Part shown: positions 55,403 to 64,000 of the stretch, one piece after another | How the letters are laid out: each line of letters starts with the position of its first letter | How positions within the stretch are numbered: the first letter of the stretch is position 1 | Assembly: GCF_021295395.1 (NCBI RefSeq) | Contig: NZ_JAIWOU010000001.1 | Location: 251,001 to 315,000, forward strand | DNA length: 64,000 nt | Reading direction: 5' to 3' | From: Komagataeibacter sp. FNDCR2 | GTDB taxonomy: Bacteria > Pseudomonadota > Alphaproteobacteria > Acetobacterales > Acetobacteraceae | Notes under the pieces: generated by a model | Told to the model about the DNA's origin: nothing | What the model saw: the letters and a program-made list of their open reading frames with translations, nothing else | The model's database searches: none | Translations under genes and position numbers: made by a program

Positions 55403-57913
55403 CTACCCCGCAGTCCGGGCTGGCGGGACCACCGTGCCCATGGCCGGGTCCGTCCGCCCGGGCCGGCCGGTCTCGATCCGCCCGGCGAACTGGTAAAGCA
55501 GGGCGCGCTCGTCCGGAGTGGTCAGCGTAACATCATACCACATCATGTCCTGCGCCAGATCGAAGGGTACTTCGACCGTACGACCGGGTACGATATACGC
55601 TGACTGTGTCGTGTCGTGTGCCGCCAGCGTGCATCTCACATCCACAGGCTTCGACCCGTGGTTTGTGACCCGCACGACCAGATCCTTGCCCGGACCATGC
55701 AGATAGGCGCATTCCGCCTGCAGGCGCAGGCCACCCTGCATTCCCTTGTACAGACGGTAGAAACCGTTGGGCGCATGCACCACTACATCGTAAAGGCCAT
55801 CGCGGAATTCCGAAAGGGCGAAGGCGCTTTCCAGCGTGTCGCCTGCCGCCACGGCATAGGTGCCTGCCTGCATGCCGGTTTCGGTTTTTACGCCATGACG
55901 ATAGATATTGAACGGCAGGCCAGCGGCGTGGGTGCCGAACTGGTTCCTTCCGGCGCGCAGATGAATGACCGCCATCTTGCCATCTGCTGACACGCCGCCG
56001 TTGCAATATGGTTCATAGGGCAGGGCGCAGGCGGGGCGGGTGCCAGATTCCTGCCCCACGGTTTCACGCATTTTTCGCGGGTCGTCACGCAGGGCGGTAA
56101 TTTCCGCTGCGTCCAATGCACGAAAACCCCCGGGCATGGGCCGGTCACGCGCATTCTCGACGGTACGCAGGTAGGCGTCCCGCTCCAGGAAAGGCAGGTG
56201 CGGCACACTCCCGTCATAGGGGCGAAAGCACGATGTCAGGTCACCGCTGATGGCGCGACGCCAGGGCGAGATATTGCTTTCCTTTATTTTCTTGCCGAAT
56301 TTGCCCCCTACGAACGCCTCCAGAAAACGCAGCGTGGATGTATGTTCGAACAACTGGGAGTTGACCCATCCCCCCCGGCTCCACGGCGAAGCTACGACCA
56401 TCGGCACGCGATACCCCAGCCCGATCGGCCCGCTGCGCGCCAGGCGTTCGGGCACCCCGCGTTTTATTTCATCCCGCGCGCTCGTGTATTCCAGTCCGTT
56501 CTGCCCGATGCGTCGTGACGAATACCCGGTGTCCGGCCGCCTGGGATCCGGGGCGGCATAGGAGCAGCAGTGATCGAAATAACCGTCATTTTCATCATAG
56601 GTCATGATGAAAATCGTTTTTTTCCAGACCTCGGGATTTTCGGTCAGAATGTCCATGATCTCCGAAACATACCAGGCCCCATACCATGGTGAAGTCGGAT
56701 GGTCGGAGAAATGCTCGGGTGCGGCCAGCCATGACACCGTGGGCAGTTTGCCCGCTCTCACATCCTGACGAAACTGATGGAGGACATCGCCCCCGGGCGC
56801 GTTCATGTGAATGGCTTTTTTGCCATCATGGAAAGTCAGTTTCTCAAGCTGGCGATAATTGCTGTCACCACTGTTGGTGGTAAAGGCCCTCTCGAACAAC
56901 GCGCGTTCCCGGGGCGTCAGTTTTTCCATGGACTGCCCGGTCGTCGTGCGGCGTCGTAGCAATACGTTCAGCAGAGCACGTGCTTCGGCAAGCTGCTCGG
57001 CACGTGTTTCGGAAACAAGCATTTCCTGGCTGTTCAACCGCTCGATATGAGTCCGGCAGTCACTGATACGCTCTTCAAGCCACATGGCGAAGCCGGGATT
57101 GGCCGTGACGTGGTACTGATCGAAATACTCCAGGACATTGCAGCCAAAATTGGAAAGCCATGCCCGTTCCTTTCCACTCATGCCGCCAGTTTGCGTAAGT
57201 TCGTTCTGATAGAATCTCCACGAAATCCCGGCCTGCTCCAGCCGCTCGGGGAATGTGGTCCATTTCATGCCGCCTTCGCAGATCTCGCCATTGCGCATGT
57301 ACACACTGGATGCCGCGTCCTGCCGGTCACGCACGGTTCCGGTCCAGAATAACAGGCGGTTGGGCGTCGTGCTGGTCATTGCGCCACAGTAGTTCTGGTC
57401 ACAGACGGTAAAGGCATCGGCCAGTGCGTAATAAAATGGCAGGTCATCACGTGTATAATGGCCCATGGTCAGTGGATAGCGGGCATAATCCTTATGGTGC
57501 GATTTCTTGGCGTCGATCCACCTGTCATGGCCGCCATTGTTCCATGCATCGACCTGACTGTCGCGTGAGTGCGGGATCGACCCCATCCACGTAATGCGCG
57601 TGTCACGGATATTGAGCCGCCAGGGCAGGTAGGTCTCGCCTGACTGGCTGCTCTGGACGAAGGCCGGGTTGCCACCGGGTAACCGGATGGCCCGTGGGTC
57701 ATTGAACCCCCGCACACCCTGAAGAGTGCCGAAAACATGATCGAATGATCTGTTTTCCTGCATGAGGATCACGACATGCTCGGCATCCAGCCAGGTGGAC
57801 CCGACCTCTGGCGCGATGGCGAAGGCCCGGCTGATGGCGGCGGGCAGTCTTGACGCCGAACCGACGGCACCGGACAAAAGGGCATATTTCAGGAAATCTC
57901 TACGTGTCGTCAT
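55403..57913 (-). CDS. Tat-exported phospholipase C, phosphocholine-specific type
   Basis: About 836 residues from the ATG at 57913. The N terminus has a twin-arginine signal, TTRRDFLKYALLSG, so it is exported folded. The phosphoesterase domain follows: HVVILMQENRSFDHVFGTLQGVRGF, NHGGxDRW-like GGHDRWID, DQNYCGAMTSTTPNR, and TYDENDGYFDHCCSYAAPD. The C terminus (after ~residue 620) carries two beta-rich domains of the kind found only in these enzymes. Members hydrolyse phosphatidylcholine or sphingomyelin and help release phosphate or choline. The frame extends 16 codons upstream to 57961, which would place extra residues before the Tat signal. It lies between two TonB receptors. Confidence 0.9.
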   Translation of the reverse strand: MTTRRDFLKYALLSGAVGSASRLPAAISRAFAIAPEVGSTWLDAEHVVILMQENRSFDHVFGTLQGVRGFNDPRAIRLPGGNPAFVQSSQSGETYLPWRLNIRDTRITWMGSIPHSRDSQVDAWNNGGHDRWIDAKKSHHKDYARYPLTMGHYTRDDLPFYYALADAFTVCDQNYCGAMTSTTPNRLLFWTGTVRDRQDAASSVYMRNGEICEGGMKWTTFPERLEQAGISWRFYQNELTQTGGMSGKERAWLSNFGCNVLEYFDQYHVTANPGFAMWLEERISDCRTHIERLNSQEMLVSETRAEQLAEARALLNVLLRRRTTTGQSMEKLTPRERALFERAFTTNSGDSNYRQLEKLTFHDGKKAIHMNAPGGDVLHQFRQDVRAGKLPTVSWLAAPEHFSDHPTSPWYGAWYVSEIMDILTENPEVWKKTIFIMTYDENDGYFDHCCSYAAPDPRRPDTGYSSRRIGQNGLEYTSARDEIKRGVPERLARSGPIGLGYRVPMVVASPWSRGGWVNSQLFEHTSTLRFLEAFVGGKFGKKIKESNISPWRRAISGDLTSCFRPYDGSVPHLPFLERDAYLRTVENARDRPMPGGFRALDAAEITALRDDPRKMRETVGQESGTRPACALPYEPYCNGGVSADGKMAVIHLRAGRNQFGTHAAGLPFNIYRHGVKTETGMQAGTYAVAAGDTLESAFALSEFRDGLYDVVVHAPNGFYRLYKGMQGGLRLQAECAYLHGPGKDLVVRVTNHGSKPVDVRCTLAAHDTTQSAYIVPGRTVEVPFDLAQDMMWYDVTLTTPDERALLYQFAGRIETGRPGRTDPAMGTVVPPARTAG

Positions 57914-57967
57914 GGTTCGCTCATGCAAGGATGGGGCAGGTTGAAAAGCCGGATGAGACAATGCGCG

Positions 57968-58084
57968 TTACGGCAGGTATTCGACCTTGATATGCGCAAC
58001 CCGACGCCGGCGGGACGTGGCGCATTTCAGATATCCCTTTGCATCGGTCATTCCTGTCATCTTGCGCGGTTTGACAGTCATCAT
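57968..58084 (-). CDS. Candidate small basic protein (38 residues)
   Basis: A 38-codon frame begins with two consecutive ATGs (58082-58084, then 58079-58081) and ends in TAA at 57968-57970. GGAA lies about 9 nt upstream. The peptide is basic, with an Arg-rich run near residues 25-28 and a single Cys. It sits between a receptor gene and the phospholipase gene, all on the same strand. I recognise no family. It could be chance in a GC-rich genome. Confidence 0.3.
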   Translation of the reverse strand: MMTVKPRKMTGMTDAKGYLKCATSRRRRVAHIKVEYLP

Positions 58085-58114
58085 TGTGGAATACTTCCTG
58101 TGTTTTAAATTTTA

Positions 58115-60490
58115 TTAGAAATCAGCGGAAAGAGTGGCCATGACGACGAAGGGGGAGCCGATTACATAGGTCGGCTGGGAGCCCGAAAAGCTCTTTCCCG
58201 TGACAATGCCCTTCTGGGGCGTCGCGTTGGTCGTATATCCATACATTGAAGACAGGTAACGCTCATTACCAAGATTGATGAGATTGAGCCTGAACTTCGG
58301 CGCGACCCTGCCAACTTTCGGCAGGGTCCGGCCTACGCCCAGATTGGCCGTTATATAGCTGGGAATGCTCTGGTCGTTCATGAGGGTCGAGTATTGGGAG
58401 TCGGTATATTGCAAGGTAAAGTTGCCGAACCATATGCCATCATTATATGTCAGGCCAAGTGAGCCGGAGAATTTGGGCGCCCCGACTTCCTGCTTCCCCT
58501 TTGTCGCCATATAATCACCTTCATAGGCAATATTGTTACCATTTCTGGTATGCATGTACTGACCGGATGCATAGAAGCTCAGGTGGTGCCAGGGATGCGT
58601 GGCAAGTTCGGCCTGAATACCGTAAGCCTCCAGCCCGCCAGCATTGATCAGCTGTGATATGGTTGACGTTGATCCGGGTTCATAGCTTTCGGCGGAGATC
58701 TGATGGTTCGTTACATTGTAATGGAATCCAGCCAGATTGGCCATTAAAAGACCACTGTAGCGATAGCCGATTTCTTCATTGATCATATATTCGGGCTTGT
58801 AATCGGCCATGGGTAGCGACGTCGCCTTGCCGGTCGAATAACTATATGAGGCAAGCTGTGAACTCAACGCGGCCGGAAGGTGATAACCTGTTGTGCCATT
58901 CACGTAAATCTGGTGGTCTGGATTGAAACGATAGCTTATGAGAACCTGAGGCGAGGGGACGAATACATTCTTGATCGACTTCCTCGCTGTGACATCTGGC
59001 AGATCCTGGGTGAACTGACGGTTCACCATGGCCATTCTGATGCCCCCGTCAATTGTCAGCCGGTCATGAAGGAACGACATCTTGTCGTCCACGGCAAAAC
59101 TGTTCAACTGCTGCAGGCCGTTTTCATTATCCTCATTAATGGGGATTCCGCCGTTGGCCGTCAGCGGGGCGCCACGGGAATTCCATTGCCCGTTGCTGTT
59201 GACAGGGTAAAATGTCTCACTTGCCGCTTCCTGGGCGTAGGAATACCAGTACGAGAAGTTCAGTGTATTGAACTTATGCTTCCAGTGCCCGACAAGTGTC
59301 AGGCCGGAGGATATCGTATACCAGTTTGAAACTTCAACCGAAGTGAGTTTGCTGCTGGAAGGGCTGTACCCCGGAAGGTTCTGGTAATTGTCCAGATGCT
59401 GATATTTCTCGGCGCCGACATAGCCATTCGAGACGGGAACACTTTCTCCGTAATAATAGGGACCATGGAATTCAACGGAATAAGCTTCCGCATCAAGACT
59501 CAGGCCATGACCAAAACTGAAATGGTTTTTCAACGCGCCATAGATCGCACCGGTATTCTTGCCGTTCAGGCCGACATAATGGGTGTCTCCATTATAATAC
59601 TGGCTATTCAGGCCGTAATTGACGCCATATGTCTTCCAGTTCGCCAACGATGGATATAGCCATTCGCCCTGGGCGGCCTGTGTAAAGCCGAAGATGGCTT
59701 CCGACTCATTACCCCGCGACCAGCTCTTGGTTAGGGCCGCGTCCACATGCCATCTTCTTATGTCACCCTCTCCACGCCACATGTCGCTACGGGAATAGGA
59801 GCCTGAAACAAAGGCACGGACGCCGGAGCGCCCGATTTCTCCCGTATCATAACGGATAAAATCCTTGTTGGTGCCGTATGAGCCTCCGGACCCGGAAATA
59901 TGTATGTTCTGGCGATCGGATGGACGGCGTATCGAGGTGGAAATCTCGGCGCCCGTGGCGTTGTAGGTGGGTGAATTGATATCAACCGAACCCTGTAGCA
60001 CATTGACCTGGCCCATATTCTCACTATCGACGAGTGACGGGGTATAGGTGCTGTATGTAAAGGGATTGGAGGCAGGCATTCCCTCCAGCGTAACGCCGAT
60101 TTCCGCCTGCGCCATGCCGCGGATATGGATGGTGGAAAAGGATGTGGTGAGAGGCCCTTCGCTTGCGGATACAACACCGGGAAGGTTTTGGATAAGGGAT
60201 TCGATGGTCGCGGTTGGCGACTGCATGGCGATATAATCGTGCGTGAGCGAACTGACGGTTTTTGGGGTGGTATGCCGCACCATCATGCCACCGCCCGCTA
60301 CCTTCCGGCGGGAAAGAACGGCGATTTTTTCGGCCGTGCCGTTCGTTTTTTCCGCCGGTTTTTTCGGCATGTCCGGGTTGGCCTGTTTTGTCCGGTGCTG
60401 TTTGTTGTCGGACTTGTCTTTAGCCATTGCCGATGTGTCGTACGCAAAGACCCAGACAGCACTCAACAGTAAAGCTCGTTTCATTGCCAT
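58115..60490 (-). CDS. TonB-dependent outer membrane receptor
   Basis: About 791 residues. A signal peptide (residues ~1-23, cleavage after SAMA) and a Lys-rich linker lead to the plug: IESLIQNLPGVVSASEGP, STIHIRGMAQAEIGVTLEGMPASNPF, MGQVNVLQGSVDINSPTYNATGAEISTSIRRPS. The barrel ends in Phe (ATLSADF). It resembles the receptor at 6726-9179 in the plug and early barrel (SYSRSDMWRGEG, NYGLNSQYYNG) and so may bind a related ligand. Two ATGs, at 60490 and 60484, are possible starts. An RpiR-type regulator is divergent, and the phospholipase gene follows in the same direction. Confidence 0.9.
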   Translation of the reverse strand: MAMKRALLLSAVWVFAYDTSAMAKDKSDNKQHRTKQANPDMPKKPAEKTNGTAEKIAVLSRRKVAGGGMMVRHTTPKTVSSLTHDYIAMQSPTATIESLIQNLPGVVSASEGPLTTSFSTIHIRGMAQAEIGVTLEGMPASNPFTYSTYTPSLVDSENMGQVNVLQGSVDINSPTYNATGAEISTSIRRPSDRQNIHISGSGGSYGTNKDFIRYDTGEIGRSGVRAFVSGSYSRSDMWRGEGDIRRWHVDAALTKSWSRGNESEAIFGFTQAAQGEWLYPSLANWKTYGVNYGLNSQYYNGDTHYVGLNGKNTGAIYGALKNHFSFGHGLSLDAEAYSVEFHGPYYYGESVPVSNGYVGAEKYQHLDNYQNLPGYSPSSSKLTSVEVSNWYTISSGLTLVGHWKHKFNTLNFSYWYSYAQEAASETFYPVNSNGQWNSRGAPLTANGGIPINEDNENGLQQLNSFAVDDKMSFLHDRLTIDGGIRMAMVNRQFTQDLPDVTARKSIKNVFVPSPQVLISYRFNPDHQIYVNGTTGYHLPAALSSQLASYSYSTGKATSLPMADYKPEYMINEEIGYRYSGLLMANLAGFHYNVTNHQISAESYEPGSTSTISQLINAGGLEAYGIQAELATHPWHHLSFYASGQYMHTRNGNNIAYEGDYMATKGKQEVGAPKFSGSLGLTYNDGIWFGNFTLQYTDSQYSTLMNDQSIPSYITANLGVGRTLPKVGRVAPKFRLNLINLGNERYLSSMYGYTTNATPQKGIVTGKSFSGSQPTYVIGSPFVVMATLSADF

Positions 60491-60892
60491 GGAGGATTTC
60501 CAATAATGAATCGTAATGCGCGTTCATCTATCAAGTTTTTAAACCGGATTATACTGGTTCAATAAAACTTCATTTAACATTCTTTAAATATTCACATAAG
60601 GTGGATAGACATGCTGAAAAACCGCACGGGATTGGAAGGAAGTGCTTCATTTGTGAATTTTTTATTTATTTTTACTTCATCCGGCTGCGACGGACTGGAG
60701 AGTCTCGCCTGAAAAAACGGTCACGTCGCGGAATGCATGGGAATGGATGCGGATAGATCACTGCCGGGCTAACCGTCCGGGTTTTCAACCATTGGGGCAT
60801 GATATGTTGCATCCATGCCCTCCCGCGCTACGGTAGGGCGGGGAGCCTGATCGCTCTTGTGGATTGAGGAAATGTCGGAAGGAAAGCGAACA
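60491..60892. promoter_or_regulatory. AT-rich divergent region between receptor and RpiR regulator
   Basis: A 402-nt gap, AT-rich at 60530-60680, between diverging genes. It should hold the receptor promoter and the regulator promoter. RpiR proteins often bind near their own gene, so an operator here is likely, but I could not pick out a convincing palindrome. Confidence 0.4.
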
Positions 60893-61789
60893 GTGACCGA
60901 ACACAAGCCCCCGGCAACATATGAGGAGCTTATTCGCGTCATCCATGACCGTTACGACCAGATGAGCCGCTCCTATCAGAAGATTGCGGTTTACATCACG
61001 CAGAACCCGAATGATGTCGCCATTGTCTCCGTTCATGCGGCGGGGGAAAAATGCGGGGTCCATGCATCAGGCTGTGTCCGGTTCGCCCAGTCGCTTGGTT
61101 ATCGGGGGTTCAGGGAGCTTCAGGCAGTATTCCGGCGGCGTCTTTCCCCGGTCGCCCTCGGCCCCAATGCTCACATGCAGGCGCTTGGGGATGAACCGGA
61201 CAGTCGCGACGGGCATGGCGAGATGCATTTCCTGCGGGAACTGATCCTGCGTGACACCTCATCGTTGCAGGAACTGCTGGTAAATGTTTCCGAAGAACAG
61301 GTTACGGAAGCGGTCGATCTTATGGAAAAGGCGGATACGATTTATCTTATCGGCCAGCTACGGTCCGCACCTGTGACCGAACTGCTGCGCTATACACTTA
61401 CAATGCTTGGCAAACGTACGGCCCTTCTGGATGTGGCTGGTGGTCTTGCAACCCATATGGCCCGGACCATCCGGCCCGATGATCTTCTGTTCGTGGTGTC
61501 ATTCCGCTTCTATGCGGATGAGATTGTGAATATTGTAGGGGAAACGGCTGGTCGGGATATACCCGTGGTGGCCATCAGTGACAGCACGCTGTCCCCCGTC
61601 GCGAAGAACGCGCGCGTAATCTTTGCCGTGCCGGAGCATGAATATACGTTCTCCCGTTCGCTGGCTGCGCCCATGTGTCTTGCCCAGGCCCTGATTATCG
61701 CCCTGGCCTCACGGTTGCAGAATAAGTCCCGCAAGCCCCGGATCCCGGTCGTCACGCAGAAGCAGGGCGGCAGGGACGGTCCAGCCTGA
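60893..61789 (+). CDS. RpiR-family transcriptional regulator (HTH plus SIS domain)
   Basis: About 298 residues. The N-terminal HTH_6 domain (residues ~8-85) includes RYDQMSRSYQKIAVYITQNPNDVA and KCGVHASGCVRFAQSLGYRGF. The C-terminal SIS sugar-phosphate-binding domain is seen in ADTIYLIGQLRSAPVTELLRYTL and VVAISDSTLSPVAKNARV. Such regulators sense phosphosugars or amino sugars. The GTG at 60893 has GGAAGG about 10 nt upstream; the ATG at 60872 (and TTG at 60857) would be longer starts with poorly placed ribosome sites. It diverges from the TonB receptor gene and may control it (inference). Confidence 0.87.
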   Translation: MTEHKPPATYEELIRVIHDRYDQMSRSYQKIAVYITQNPNDVAIVSVHAAGEKCGVHASGCVRFAQSLGYRGFRELQAVFRRRLSPVALGPNAHMQALGDEPDSRDGHGEMHFLRELILRDTSSLQELLVNVSEEQVTEAVDLMEKADTIYLIGQLRSAPVTELLRYTLTMLGKRTALLDVAGGLATHMARTIRPDDLLFVVSFRFYADEIVNIVGETAGRDIPVVAISDSTLSPVAKNARVIFAVPEHEYTFSRSLAAPMCLAQALIIALASRLQNKSRKPRIPVVTQKQGGRDGPA

Positions 61790-61858
61790 AGGCAGGATCC
61801 GGGCCATCAGTCGGGCAGGTCCATCAATGCCTGAACGCGACAGCGCCCTTGCGCATAA

Positions 61859-62557
61859 TCAGTGGGCTGACGTGTTTTCATGACCCTCCATATGGGTTTC
61901 GTCCGTTAGCGGCATGTCACCGCCTGACTGCATGCCGCCCCCACCGCCAGCGTTACCCGAGCCTTCTTTTTTTCCTTCTTCCTTTCCACGGGAACCTGAA
62001 GCCTGCGTACGGGCAGGCCCCTGCATTGGAATGGCAAGGTCGGAGGGGACGGGTTCGAGGTCAAGCGCCTTGCGGATGAAATTGCGCAGGGAGACGACCA
62101 GATCATGCGTATGCATGCGTTGTCCGGACACCAGTTCCCGTGCCGCGTGTTCAGCCAGGCGGACATGTTCTTCAGTCCCCAGAAGAATGATATCCGACAA
62201 AGCGGCCTCAACGGCGTCACGGATGCGCCGGGCCCGCTCAGACCCCGTGGCGCTGATGACATCCATTCCATCATCCATATTGGGGAAGGAAAGATCTTGT
62301 GCCTGAATCGCTGTCCGAATTTCCCGGCGATGCCGTGGGTCCACGGACAGATCGCCAGTAAAGGAACCACCCAGCGTGCGATAGGCGGCAATCAGGGTGC
62401 GCAGGCGTTCGTTGATCTGACGGTTCATGCGTTCACGCCGTTGCTGGATCGCAACCATCATCAACAGCCGGATGCCAACGCCGATCAGCGTAATCAGGGA
62501 TAGCCCGATCATGGTGATCAGGAAGCTGTGCCACGAACTGAAATCAGGGTTGTGCAT
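61859..62557 (-). CDS. Small inner-membrane protein of unknown function
   Basis: About 232 residues and no family I can name. One strong membrane segment lies at residues ~10-35 (SFLITMIGLSLITLIGVGIRLLMMVA). A cytoplasmic helical region follows, rich in Arg and Glu (RRERMNRQINERLRTLIAAYRTLGGSFTGD). The middle part has LSFPNMDDGMDVISATGSERARRIRDAVEAALSD, and the C-terminal ~45 residues are low-complexity Gly/Lys/Glu. AAGGAG lies before the ATG at 62557. Neighbours do not suggest a role. Confidence 0.7.
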   Translation of the reverse strand: MHNPDFSSWHSFLITMIGLSLITLIGVGIRLLMMVAIQQRRERMNRQINERLRTLIAAYRTLGGSFTGDLSVDPRHRREIRTAIQAQDLSFPNMDDGMDVISATGSERARRIRDAVEAALSDIILLGTEEHVRLAEHAARELVSGQRMHTHDLVVSLRNFIRKALDLEPVPSDLAIPMQGPARTQASGSRGKEEGKKEGSGNAGGGGGMQSGGDMPLTDETHMEGHENTSAH

Positions 62558-62988
62558 GACTGGCTCCTTGCATATGGGCCGCGTATAAAACGGCATGGCT
62601 ACCGTAGCCTATTGGAACCCGATTGGTGGCACGGGCATAAACCATGCAATCACCCGGTATCACCAAGTCCGGCCCGCCCGCTGCGTCCTCCCTTCCATTG
62701 GCCTGTATAATAAGCAGCGCATTGAACAGAAATTATCTGGCCCATGGCAGTGTGCTGTGCGGAAACTCTTGTAGCAGCATAACGTTACGGGGACAGACAT
62801 CATATGCATGATGTGTTACCGGTTCAGTATAATTCTTCCTGTCACTGACGGTATGATCATTCGTAATTGTATATAAATAGAATCGCGGTATTTATTCACG
62901 CTTTATCATGCACGCATGATTTTGCGCTTCGATGAAGCATGACTGCCGATGTTTCACTTTCCGATATCAAAAAAAGAAAGTCAAATTC
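62558..62988. other. Intergenic region upstream of the acyltransferase gene
   Basis: This 431-nt gap between diverging genes is AT-rich from about 62830 to 62980, as expected for promoters. I see no gene, no clear operator and no repeat. Confidence 0.4.
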
Positions 62989-64000
62989 ATGCGGAAACAG
63001 ATGTTCCATACAGTGGATGGACTGCGTGGTATTGCTGCGCTAGGGGTGGCGATGCTCCATATGCGAATATTATTTCCCTCAGTCTGGTATTTACAAGGGG
63101 GATATCTGGCTGTTGATCTGTTCTTCTGTCTGAGTGGATTTGTGTTGGCGGAAGCGTATTCGGCCCGACTTGATTCCGGTTTTCCGTTATCCGTTTTTGT
63201 CAAGAAACGTCTGTTACGCCTGTGGCCGCTTTACGCTCTTGGCCTGTTGATCGGTGCTTTCATGACCCTGTTGCGCATCGTTTTTGGTTATGATTCGCCC
63301 GCCAGCCTGATCTCTTTCATTCCAGCCCTGTTTTATATTCCGTGGAACGGGCCACTGGGTGAGCTTTATCCCCTCAATTTTCCAGCATGGTCGCTTTTTT
63401 ATGAGCTGGTGGTCAATATCCTTATGGTCGTTATCTGGCGGAAGCTCGATAATCGAACGCTGGTTACCCTGATAGGCTTATCCGGCGTCGCCCTTGTTAT
63501 TTCAGCATTTATGTGGGGTTCCCTGAATGCCGGTTTTTCTTGGGCCGGAGCCGGTGTGGCTATGGCGCGCGTGGGGTTTTCATTCTTCCTCGGCATCCTG
63601 CTCTGGCGGATGAAGCCAGCGCCTTCGCATCTTAGCGCATGGGTGCCTGCAATATTGCTGGCCGCCGCGCTCATGGTTGATGGCGCCGGTGTCCCGCGCG
63701 CGGTAACCGATCTGATAGATGTGATGATGGTGTTTCCGCTGATCGTGTGGCTTGGCGCCATAACCCGGCCCCGTGGTATCAGCCTGCTGTTTTTTGAAGC
63801 GATCGGGGCAGCCTCTTACGCTTTATATACCATTCACATGCCCATGCTGCGGCTGCTGGCCATGTTCATAAGCAAGGTCATGCATATTCCCCTTGATACT
63901 GTTCCCTATGTAGCCTGTCTGGAAATTCTGGCTGGCCTGCTTACGCTCGCATGGTTCCTGAACCGGATAGATATCATGGTCCGGAGAAAACTGGATGATG
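62989..64000 (+). CDS. Acyltransferase family 3 membrane protein (OafA-like), partial at right edge
   Basis: The first ~337 residues are inside the window and no stop occurs before base 64000. The N-terminal motif HTVDGLRGIAALGVAMLHM and the following YLAVDLFFCLSGFVLAEAY are diagnostic for acyltransferase-3 proteins, which transfer acetyl or other acyl groups to sugars or lipids across the inner membrane. KKRLLRLWPLYALG is the next conserved block. About ten hydrophobic spans can be counted. The ATG at 62989 has only a weak ribosome site; the ATG at 63001 is an alternative start. The target molecule is unknown. Confidence 0.85.
   Translation, partial: MRKQMFHTVDGLRGIAALGVAMLHMRILFPSVWYLQGGYLAVDLFFCLSGFVLAEAYSARLDSGFPLSVFVKKRLLRLWPLYALGLLIGAFMTLLRIVFGYDSPASLISFIPALFYIPWNGPLGELYPLNFPAWSLFYELVVNILMVVIWRKLDNRTLVTLIGLSGVALVISAFMWGSLNAGFSWAGAGVAMARVGFSFFLGILLWRMKPAPSHLSAWVPAILLAAALMVDGAGVPRAVTDLIDVMMVFPLIVWLGAITRPRGISLLFFEAIGAASYALYTIHMPMLRLLAMFISKVMHIPLDTVPYVACLEILAGLLTLAWFLNRIDIMVRRKLDD

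Overview
The window reads as chromosome of a high-GC alphaproteobacterium, most probably an acetic acid bacterium of the Komagataeibacter/Gluconacetobacter group (Acetobacteraceae). The indications are a fused transaldolase/glucose-6-phosphate isomerase inside a complete pentose phosphate gene cluster, a short NAD-type 6-phosphogluconate dehydrogenase, three TonB-dependent receptors, and several dehydrogenases and transporters typical of that family. The genus is inferred from gene content and was not checked against any database. I saw no rRNA, tRNA, CRISPR array, prophage or insertion sequence.

Region 1 (1-15.9 kb) looks like a scavenging and catabolic locus. A D-lactate-dehydrogenase-like FAD oxidase (cut by the left edge) and a HisC-type aminotransferase diverge from a PhyH-type dioxygenase, a three-gene polar amino acid ABC importer and an NCS1 permease. 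These are followed by a TonB receptor, an ArgE-like M20 deacylase, glutathione-dependent formaldehyde dehydrogenase, a second formaldehyde-dehydrogenase-like enzyme, an 8-oxoguanine-deaminase-like amidohydrolase and an MFS exporter. An 11-nt core is shared by three promoter regions here, and two of the sites match over 23 nt, which suggests one regulator.

Region 2 (16.2-21.4 kb) holds a DNA photolyase and a compact set of glycosyltransferase, methyltransferase, PIG-L deacetylase and acyl-CoA-dehydrogenase-like protein, likely one small biosynthetic pathway of unknown product. Region 3 (22-37.2 kb) is central sugar metabolism: class I fructose-bisphosphate aldolase, a sugar/H+ symporter, then tkt, tal-pgi, gnd, zwf, a HAD phosphatase, pgl, rpiA and xylB. 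Together these cover the oxidative and non-oxidative pentose phosphate pathway.

Region 4 (37.3-48.4 kb) has two transporters and a pxpB-pxpC-pxpA operon. About 3 kb further on, and pointing the other way, are an SDR gene, a biotin carrier, a biotin carboxylase and a second carrier-like protein that lacks the biotinyl lysine. Together these resemble a dissected urea-carboxylase-type enzyme. A Sel1-repeat protein and an unrecognised membrane protein lie between the two halves. Region 5 (48.5-52.5 kb) is aspartate metabolism (aminotransferase, aspartase, LysR regulator). Region 6 (52.8-64 kb) has two TonB receptors around a Tat-exported phospholipase C, an RpiR-type regulator, a small membrane protein and an acyltransferase cut by the right edge.
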